Shown: piece after piece, positions 21,481-29,107 of the stretch | Position numbering within the stretch: the first letter of the stretch is position 1 | How the letters are laid out: each line of letters starts with the position of its first letter | NCBI GenBank assembly: GCA_001953115.1 | Contig: LSSL01000284.1 | Location: 1 to 29,107, forward strand | From: Smittium mucronatum | Taxonomy: Eukaryota > Kickxellomycota > Harpellomycetes > Harpellales > Legeriomycetaceae | DNA: 29,107 bases | Reading direction: 5' to 3' | The notes under the pieces: model-generated | Told to the model about the DNA's origin: nothing | Databases searched by the model: none | Seen by the model: the letters and a program-made list of their open reading frames with translations, nothing else | Made by a program: the position numbers and the translations under genes

Positions 21481-22848
21481 CGATTCTGGTTCGTTTTAAT
21501 AAACTTTATAACATATTTAATAAATTTTATTTATCTAATATCTATTATTCAGTATTGTAAATTTTAAATTTTAAATCTATTCTCATTTAAATTGATTCCT
21601 TTTCCAATATGAAACAAAATTCAATAGATTAATTTGAATTTTCGAATAAAAAATTCTAGTTTTTTATTTGGTATAAAAGGTCAAAGATAATTAATTATAT
21701 TAGATTCTCTCGTTCTTCCCTCCATTTCAAGAAAACAATATATTGTGATTTTTCCCCCCAAATAAAGTATGTATAACTATTATTAAATCATAATTTAATT
21801 TTCTACATTTTTTAATATTAATTAATTGGGTGTTTAAATTTCTTTAGTCGAATTAATTTAGACGGTTTTAGATTTGAATTATACCATGTTAAATACCTTA
21901 ATTCTCTTTTTGGGATAGAAAAGGTAAAAACTTATATATTGTTCATCATCATCTTCAAATTTTCAAATTTTAAATAATTTGAACAAAATGAAAACATAAA
22001 ATGTCATTTTTAATGAATTTTTTGAATTTTTTTAAATTTAAAAACATAAATATCAATGTGATTTATTTGAGTTGACTTAAAGAAGGTGTTAAAGTGACAG
22101 ATGGAAATTTATTATTATTGAAATAATCTAAAGTGAGAACAATAAAAGAGTCTGTATTTAATGTGAAATTCATTATTCTTTAAAAAATAATTTTAGGCCC
22201 GCTTTATATGGTGTAATACGAAAATTTTATGTTTAATATCGACTCGGGACCAACAATAGAAAAAAAAACTTCTTACATTGATATAACGCGAATATATTAT
22301 CAGCTCCTAAAATGTGTAATAATAATCAATTACCAGTATTTATAAAGATATATAATATGTATATATATACTTATTTATACATGTATTTTTTCAATCAGAA
22401 ACTTTAAAAAAAATAAAAAGATCTTAATTACCTATCTTAAACTGAAAGTCAGTTTTACTTATGTTATAAAAGTTAAGGAAATTTTTGATTTCATTTACCA
22501 TTATGTGTGATTCGACCAAATATATCAATAAGTTGGTATCAATAGAAATTTCAATATTAATAATGATATTTCTTTGGTGCGCTTAATCCATTATAAATTT
22601 TTTAATTGGGATTGTTTATATCATAAATTTACAATCTCTTAACAAAAAAATGAAGAATTTTTAGTGAATCACCATATTCTATTTTTTTTCTATTTTTTTT
22701 CATTCAATTTAACTTCATTGAAATTCTAGTATTTTAACTTTGTAATGAACCAATATATTTAGTACACGAATTGAATGTTTCATCCAATGAAGAAATCCTC
22801 CCATAAGCATAATTCACTTTTAGAAAGTAGAAAATAGTATAAATAAGG

Positions 22849-22878
22849 AAGCTTAGACATTTTGGAATGGCTAAGCTT
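22849..22878. repeat. Perfect inverted repeat aagcttag/ctaagctt around an ATG
   Basis: Arms 22,849-22,856 and 22,871-22,878 are perfectly complementary over 8 bp with a 14-base loop. The loop contains the ATG of a 30-codon frame (MAKLFNLSLSLSFIFATSIS) and a TATAAATA lies 29 bases before that ATG. The arrangement is suggestive but may be coincidence in AT-rich DNA. Confidence 0.6.
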
Positions 22879-23106
22879 TTCAACTTGTCTCTTTCCCTAT
22901 CTTTTATATTTGCAACCAGTATATCTGTTTACGTTTTATTATCCAAATTATCCTATTAAACCTGATCCTTACAAACTTTAAATAATAAAGTGATATTCAA
23001 TCTTTTATATAAAAAATATAATTTTCAATAGGCTTTTTTAAATTTTCTAACTCAAAATCTATACTCAGCTCATATTACCTAAAAAATTCTTATCATGATT
23101 AAGAAT

Positions 23107-23119
23107 CCCCCCCCCCCCC
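23107..23119. repeat. C13 homopolymer
   Basis: Thirteen C in a row, the longest such run in the window. Assembly length may be inexact. Confidence 0.95.
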
Positions 23120-26100
23120 AACTTATTCTGATTTCAGGAATTTCACTAATTTTCGCATTGGTACTAGAAAATTTCTTTTGGTTCATACTTATCGTGAGCA
23201 CACATTTGAAACAATGTTTCTATTTTTCGATGTTAAATTAATATCTGTTTTATTTAAAATTAAATAATGAAAATCATTTTTAGGCCAATCAGAACAAAAT
23301 ATATAAAAAATTATCTTTATAACTAGAAAATATATTTATGTTATCTAATTTTTTTTTTGAAACTTTTGGGTGATAGTACGATTAATATTTAGCTTCAATA
23401 ATAACAAACTAGCTCGTTTTTTATATTTTCATCAAAAAATTTTTTTTGTGAAGATTGTAAATTGGATTCTATTTTAGTGTCCAATTTATAAAATTTTTGA
23501 AAATGAGGGTCTAGTATGGAAAAAAAATTAATGAGAAGATATATAATTGGGAATATAATACAATTTACTAGTTTTTATATAATTTCAACTATAAACATAG
23601 GTTATTTTTTGATCCTATTTCTCCTAAAAGATGTTTGTATCGAAAAATTGCTCGATTTATTTCCATTAATAATAATTTATTTAAAAAGATGACTTTAAAA
23701 TGGTTAAATGGAAACCAAATAAGCATCAATATGCTTTTATATGACCAATGGTAAAATATGGGCTTCATTTTATTGTAAATGTTTAATTATATTGGTAATA
23801 TTTTATATTGTTTGAAATAGTAAAATTCAAAATTAAATCATTGAAGTTATTTGGTTCTACAAAGTTTTACATGCAAATTCAGACCAAAAAGGTTTAATAG
23901 TATTTTAACTTATTTAATCGGCTAATAAAAATATTTATATCTGATAGTTAAAAAAAAACAAATTATAATTCCAAAATTCTCATTGGTTATGATAAACTTT
24001 TTTTAAAATTTAAATAAAATATTTGACTGGAAATAAGTGTTTTTTTTGATTAAAAGATATTGAGTCAATTTTTTTTTAAAAATTTTCTATTATTTAATGC
24101 AAGGTATTATTAATTAGTTAGGTCGATTTATAAATAATCCCTGATATATTAATAAATCTAAAGTTATTTCCTAATAAGTATAGTTATTTCTCATTAGAGA
24201 TTCCATATATTAATGAGCGACATATTTATAAAAAAACAATCTAGTCGTTAAATAAACCACATGTATTTCTAAAAATGCTAATTTTATTGAACAATAAATT
24301 TATATTAAATTAATTGGTAAATTTTTTAATATATCATCGGTTATTATTTTTTTTAATTGAATTTTTTTTATATTATATATGCATAATTACAATAAAATAT
24401 CCAATTATGTACTCAATACTAATTTATATATAATTTAACCTATTTTTTTGAGGGTAATTAAGACCGATCTGTAAAATAAATACATAAAAACAATTAAAAA
24501 ATAAATCCCATTTCATTTCATACTTTTTTATTCTTATTTTTTAATTTTGAATCGTAACTTCTTAAAATTGAATTTTTCGAATACTTGGATCCCTATTAAT
24601 GTTAAGTCAAAAAATATTTTTGATTAACTAAAAATTAACACCAAAGATTTCATGTTTTTATTTTATAAAAAACTACCCCCCACCCTCCTCTCCATTAAAA
24701 CTTTTAATTCTGTCTCTTTTTATATGCCTTTTCTTCTTATTATTCTTCTCTAATATAAAATTTTTTGCACTGAATCGGTTTACTGAACTTATTTCACAAA
24801 TTATACTCTAATAATATTAATCAATTATCGATATAATATTGATCCATTAGGCATGAAAGTCAATGCTATTATTCAATTCTTCTTCTCTATATTTTTTGTT
24901 CCCATCTTTGGTTTCTATAACTCGAGTAATCTTGTATCATGTCTTATTAAATTTTCATATTTGGTTCTGCGTAATTAGCACACTTAAATGATATTTCATA
25001 TGTATTAAAATATGATAGATCGATATAATAAAAAAAAAATACGATAAAAAAACCTAATTATATATTTTTAAACTCATTTAGGGAGATTGATTTAGGATAG
25101 CTTTTTATTTATATAATGTAATTTTTCCTCTATTATCTTTATTATCCATACCTTAAAAGAGATAGTTGTTCATATTATATATGTTATTATTATAACTGTA
25201 AGGTCTATAAAAGCATCATATGTCATCTTGATGTTTAATTGGTAATAATATTATTTAATACAAGAGTTATTATTATAAATATCGGGATATATAGAATCGT
25301 ATTAAGACCTTTTTGGCCACCTGTTATTTGGATATTATTTAGTTTTGAATAAGTTTGTTATTATATATATTATTATACTACCCATTGAAGGTTAATAAAT
25401 CTAAAACACTAAATATTAGCTTTATAATTGGTATAAAAAGGGATAAGTTATGGCCGTGAAAAAAGCTTCTTCTTTAAATATAAATTGTTTTAATATTAAT
25501 TTACCGATGTTTTAAGTTATACTGTATACGTAACTGCTTAGGGTTATCTCAAGAAATGAAGTGATATATTGCCCAAAAATGATAGGATAAATAACAGAAA
25601 TATTTGTCATATTCTACATTTTTACGACTAATTTTATCATTAATATTTAGATAAATAATAAAATTCTGAAGTTTTAAATTGATTTCAAGTATTTAAATCA
25701 AAGTTAATTTCTTTTAAACAATATCTTATTACTCTGAATTTTTCTTAATTTCCAAAAATTTATCTTTTTTTATGTTAAAAATCTAAAGATTTTATTAAAT
25801 AATGATGTATAAATTTCATTCAAAACTTCCAATATAAAACAATTATGTTATATTATATTGGTTTTTTTAAATCAATTTTTTTAAAAAATATATATTTTAA
25901 ATGAAATATTAGAGAAATTTTTTTTTCTGATCTGATAACTGGAACTAATTTTTATACAATAGAAGCGTATTTGTCAATTATATATGTCAAAAATTCACAA
26001 GAAATCAATCAATAATAATTATTAGAAGTGTTAAAAATGATTTGCTATCAAGTTATCTTGAATAGAAAATTTTTTTAGTGATAGTTTTTTATTTTGAATA

Positions 26101-26700
26101 GAATGTAAGAATTTAATCTGTATATTTTTTTTCCATACAATGAATTAAATTTAAAAATATTGGGTGCATGAATTGGTGAATAGATTGTGATTTTATAAGA
26201 TTTATTCTAATTTTCGTCACATATAATTGAATTGTCTATATAAACCATTGGTTAAATAATAATACTAGGTGTCTTTACTTTTACGAGCCTAGATAATAAA
26301 AATTGGGTAAATGGGTTTCGATACTATTTTTCTGCTCCCATTACATATAAAAACAATTTCCTCCACTTTTTTAAGCCATTTCCAATAAAAATATTTGCTA
26401 ATTGGATAAATTTCATTTCACCTACTTCATGGTGTGTACAAATCGGATTTGGTTTATTAAACATTTAGCATGCACAAAATCAAACAAAAGAGAAAAATAT
26501 CATAAAAAAAGTTATGAAAAAATTAAATTAAAAACACTAACTTCATTTAATAATCAAAAAAATTCGATTCTTCAAATAAAATTTTAAAAAAATTCGCCAA
26601 ATTTTTCGAAAAAACAAATGAAAGTAATTTTTCGATGAATTTAATAAATGCATTTACTAAAATGGGAAAAAAGAAGAAATCTTGTAAATATTAGATAAAT

Positions 26701-26774
26701 ATTATATAGGTGATCAACTGATCTATCATCGATAGGAATTATATAGGCGATCAACTGATCTATCATCGATAAAA
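26701..26774. repeat. 37-bp tandem repeat, two copies
   Basis: Units at 26,701-26,737 and 26,738-26,774 differ at only three positions (t/c at unit position 11, gga/aaa at the end). Each contains gatcaactgatc, an interrupted palindrome, and ctatcatcgat. The near-identity means a recent duplication. No gene overlaps it. Confidence 0.95.
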
Positions 26775-26849
26775 ATGGAATCCTTCGGAAAAAATTAATT
26801 TCCATTATTTAACCCTAATATCTGACATTTTGTCTATAAAATTAAAACC

Positions 26850-26868
26850 CACACACACACATATATAT
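26850..26868. repeat. (CA)n(TA)n microsatellite
   Basis: About five and a half CA units pass directly into four TA units. It is a compound dinucleotide microsatellite with no sign of function. Confidence 0.9.
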
Positions 26869-27430
26869 AGTTATTTATATTGATAAAATTCAAAATCGAA
26901 ATTTAAACACCCATATTTTTATCTTTTTTTCAGGCATAGATAGACATATGCACTATTTAAGTAAAATAAAAACTTTACAAAATTTAGAGCTTTTTCAATA
27001 ATTCTTTTTCTCAAAATTGAAAAATTATGTAGTAATATAAGTGATTGAGTCAAAATGTAGACAAAACTACTTTACCTGTTTTACAAGAAAAAGAGTATTT
27101 TTATGTATAATTAGCCCAAGCTATAACCTTATGGACATTTTACGTTGACAAACATACCACCTTCACCAGATAATGTATGCACAAAAAATATGGTTGGTTA
27201 TGAGGGGAAAAAAATCAAATAAACACATTTATTTAAAATTATTTATATATCCCCCTTTTAATATTTTATAGAAACCTCGACATAGTTTAAGGGAACTCCG
27301 GACCAAAATAAATTATCATTAAAAAGGTCACAGGACCCTCCCCCCCTCACTCAGCATAAAATAACAATAAGTTCTTAAAACACCAACTAAATCATTAGTG
27401 CTCAGAAATTTCGTTAGTATAATATATTAA

Positions 27431-27890
27431 TTACAAAATTAAACTAAAAATTTCGTTAACTGATATTATAAACCATTTAAACCTGTTATAGCTACCAAAA
27501 TCAACAGATTTTTCATGCTTTCTACTATCTACATCTTTTATCTTACACCATCTGGTCAATTTCCTAACAAAAAAGAATTATAAAGATAAATATTCAGTTA
27601 TCAATTTTCCTTAAATAATATCAGTGAGTCAATTTTTTATATAAAGCCAGAAGAGTTGAATTTTTGAATTATTATGATATATTTTTTTATGGAACTCATA
27701 TTCTGGCATATCAGATAAAGGATAATTATTTTTATTCTTAGTTTCAATAACCATTAACAACTTTACCAACTAATTTTTACTATCTCTTAGTATTTAATCG
27801 ATGTTTATGATTTCAACTCTACTCAATTCAATTTTTCATCAATTTTTGTGATCTTTGGTTTGAATAAAATATCATTCACTAGTATATATA
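27431..27890 (-). pseudogene. Minus-strand coding remnant, possibly C-terminus of a family B DNA polymerase
   Basis: One minus-strand frame runs from about 27,815 to the TAA at 27,431 with four stops in about 125 codons. It reads LLMVIETKNKNNYPLSDMPE, YEFHKKIYHNNSKIQLFWLY, IKN, stop, LTDII, stop, GKLITEYLSL, stop, then RKLTRWCKIKDVDSRKHEKS, FGSYNRFK and ISVNEIFSL. The order NYP, then K-x(0-1)-E/L...GK-x-I-x-E-[FY]-x2-L, a Lys/Cys-rich stretch, and a closing V-N-[KE]-I-x-x-L recalls the segment after the polymerase YxDTDS motif in protein-primed family B polymerases (Polinton/Maverick, virophage, linear plasmids). Upstream in another frame, at 27,863-27,886, YT and FI flank four residues, where such a motif would sit, but the residues between are SE-stop-Y. 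The coding origin is moderately likely; the polymerase reading is a weak inference. Confidence 0.3.
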
Positions 27891-28604
27891 TCTATTATCC
27901 AAATTGTGATAAATCTTTTTTTATTTCACTGTTTATCTTTATAAAGATGCGGGTTTTAAATTTGTATTTTGAATTTTTTTTTTTAAAAAAAATAGTTTTA
28001 TTTCTCTTTAAATTAAAACCAAATAAAATCATATCTTATAACGAAATCAAATATTTTGAATCTTTATATTGAAAAATAGTTATTAAAATTATTAGGAAAT
28101 AAATCTTGTCAATCTATTTTTTTAGTTTTAAACGCTAATATCAAATTATTTCGTTTCATTTTTTTACTGTTATTATACAAAAATAAAACCTGAAAAAAAG
28201 CAAATGCTATAACTCAGGAGAGCGTTTAAAAGGGAAATTTAGATTCAAGTGTCAAATTTTAAATCTCAATTTATCTCTTAAAATTAATCCAAAGATTATA
28301 TCAAGTATTAGAAATTGGAAAATCTTATATTAGATATCCTTAATATTTACAGTACGGGAATAAAATATTATTGATGATTATTGGTTTAGAGAAAATTAGG
28401 ATGAGTTTAATCTTCCTAAGTTTCTTAGTTTCACTTATGTTTAATTATCTTGTTAAAACTGTGGTTTGATTGATGGTTAGTTTAAAAGGAGTTTCATTTG
28501 TATTTGTTAAGCAATAAAAGTTATTTAAAGTAAATTTTATTGACTGAAAGTGGAAGTGTAATTCTTATAAAGTAATTAAAAAAATGTTTATATACTAATT
28601 TCAG
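27891..28604. other. AT-rich spacer before the GC-richer island
   Basis: No supported gene. The plus-strand frame at 27,848-28,072 is rich in Phe, Ile and Lys, as expected for random AT-rich DNA. If the polymerase reading of the previous region is right, upstream parts of that gene would lie here on the minus strand, but I could not see its earlier motifs. The spacer ends with tactaatttcag (28,593-28,604), which looks like a branch point plus 3' splice site. Confidence 0.45.
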
Positions 28605-28672
28605 CATCCCAAAATTAGCACCTAAGCCTAAAAAGCCTACTTAAATAGGAAAAAGGCATAGAAAGTCAACCT

Positions 28673-28712
28673 AGCCCCTAAGAGTGAAATACCTTGCCGT
28701 GGTTTAGGGGCT
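28673..28712. repeat. Hairpin agcccctaa/ttaggggct
   Basis: Arms at 28,673-28,681 and 28,704-28,712 are perfectly complementary over 9 bp, five of them G-C, with a 22-base loop. It is the first of two consecutive hairpins in the island. Confidence 0.85.
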
Positions 28713-28716
28713 TAAT

Positions 28717-28738
28717 AGTGTACTTTTCGAAGTGCACT
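28717..28738. repeat. Hairpin with TTCG loop (agtgtactt-ttcg-aagtgcact)
   Basis: A 9-bp stem with one T-G wobble closes a ttcg loop. If transcribed on the plus strand it would be a stem capped by UUCG, although the closing pair is U-A and not the very stable C-G. Its 3' arm overlaps the left arm of the larger 13-bp inverted repeat, so the two structures exclude each other. Confidence 0.85.
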
Positions 28739-28975
28739 AGACTAAAATTTCACACAGCGTTGTACTATTCTTGGTTGGGAGTAGTGGAGACAGCGCACAG
28801 CGTTGCACTATTCTTGGTTGGGAGTAGTGGAGATAGCGCACAGCGTTGCACTATTCTTGGTTGGGAGTAGTGGAGATAGCGCACAGCGATTCGGAGGACA
28901 GCGATTCCAGAGGAGGACCATCTAGAAACAGGAGGAACCGATCGTTTAGCACAGCTGAGACATAGTCTAGTGCAC
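28732..28975. repeat. 13-bp perfect inverted repeat enclosing the tandem repeats
   Basis: gtgcactagacta (28,732-28,744) is the exact reverse complement of tagtctagtgcac (28,963-28,975). The arms enclose 218 bases containing the three 43-bp repeats. A perfect 13-mer match at this distance is unlikely by chance and suggests a long-range stem or terminal repeats of a small element. Confidence 0.9.
28753..28881. repeat. 43-bp tandem repeat, three full copies plus a partial fourth
   Basis: Units start at 28,753, 28,796 and 28,839 with cacagcgttg and contain ttcttggttgggagtagtgg. Copies two and three are identical; copy one differs by two transitions. A fourth copy begins cacagcg at 28,882 and then diverges. 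The unit length is not a multiple of three, so the repeat is not coding. Confidence 0.97.
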
Positions 28976-29107
28976 AAGTCCAGCGTTCGACAGTCAGACG
29001 GATCTCAGCGTCTAACAGCTATTTGTAGGAAAGCCATGTCGATCAAACCCACGTTTGGGTAGGAGCCTAATTTTATTAATCCTGTTAGAAGTAGGCTCTG
29101 ACTAGGA

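Larger units (their letters stand above)
21481..27430. other. AT-rich non-coding region with small repeats
   Basis: Nearly 6 kb without a supported gene. It contains a C13 run (23,107-23,119), C-rich runs at 24,676-24,685 and 27,336-27,346, a (CA)n(TA)n microsatellite (26,850-26,868) and a 37-bp tandem repeat (26,701-26,774). Small ATG frames of 30-41 codons with hydrophobic N-termini (22,867-22,959 and 24,853-24,978) are within chance at this base composition. A plus-strand frame at 26,423-26,587 beginning MVCTNRIWFIKHL is also unsupported. Confidence 0.6.
28605..29107. other. G+C-richer structured island, probably the end of a mobile element or a structured RNA region
   Basis: Base composition changes sharply from about 20% to roughly 45-50% G+C near 28,605-28,620 and stays high to the window edge. 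The island holds two hairpins, three copies of a 43-bp tandem repeat, a 13-bp perfect inverted repeat enclosing them, and many cagcg pentamers. No frame is coding-like: the minus-strand frame at 28,765-28,977 only reads through the repeats, whose unit is not a multiple of three. A long terminal repeat of a retrotransposon, a DNA transposon end or a ribosomal spacer are all possible; nothing seen decides between them. It continues beyond the window. Confidence 0.6.

Noticed and set aside
24853..24978. 41-codon frame MKVNAIIQFFFSIFFVPIFG with a signal-peptide look
   Set aside because: T-rich DNA gives hydrophobic codons by chance, and frames of this length are expected several times here.
26402..26587. 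Plus-strand frame of 61 codons
   Set aside because: It needs a TTG start, is rich in Lys and Asn, and has no motif; chance length at this composition.
28753..28881. CRISPR array
   Set aside because: The 43-bp units are directly adjacent with no variable spacers.
28765..28977. Minus-strand frame of 70 codons in the island
   Set aside because: It merely reads through 43-bp tandem repeats in changing frames and ends in non-repeat DNA without a domain.

Overview
The window is about 29 kb of very AT-rich DNA. Most lines hold only 10-15 G or C per 60 bases, so G+C is roughly 20-25% by eye. It has the look of a nuclear genome of an early-diverging fungus, protist or similar eukaryote. The signs are one long protein gene, a decayed L1-like (APE-type) non-LTR retrotransposon, decayed DNA transposases, long stretches without open frames, and many mononucleotide and short tandem repeats. 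Nothing points to a bacterium: there are no operons, no ribosome-binding-site pattern and no dense coding. I cannot name the organism.

Layout. 1-1284: 3' part of one intact gene for an ankyrin-repeat protein, open through the left edge. 1285-7410: non-coding AT-rich DNA with a few weak decayed coding patches. 7411-8500: remnant of a DDE-type transposase (plus strand). 9064 to about 18,180: an L1-like retrotransposon (plus strand) with recognisable ORF1 zinc knuckle, APE endonuclease, reverse transcriptase and C-terminal region, all broken by stops and frameshifts. About 12,864-16,520: a second element inserted inside the reverse transcriptase region; it carries a minus-strand transposase pseudogene (14,412-16,156) that still shows all three acidic catalytic residues. 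18,144-20,470: AT-rich, empty. 20,470-21,480: broken plus-strand coding region that I do not recognise. 21,481-27,430: AT-rich, with small repeats. 27,431-27,890: minus-strand broken coding region that weakly resembles the C-terminal part of a family B DNA polymerase of the protein-primed type. 28,605-29,107: an abrupt G+C-richer island with a 43-bp tandem repeat, a 13-bp perfect inverted repeat around it and two hairpins; it runs off the right edge and is probably the end of another mobile element or a structured RNA.

How it fits together. Only the ankyrin gene appears able to make protein. The rest is a graveyard of mobile elements of different ages, including a nested insertion that gives the order of events: the retrotransposon came first, then the DNA transposon jumped into it, then both decayed. 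The most interesting points are the short 31-residue ankyrin repeats (a style I associate with giant viruses), the transposase with a Cys motif and a complete D-D-E set, the unidentified remnant at 20.5-21.5 kb, the possible DNA polymerase remnant, and the structured island at the right end.
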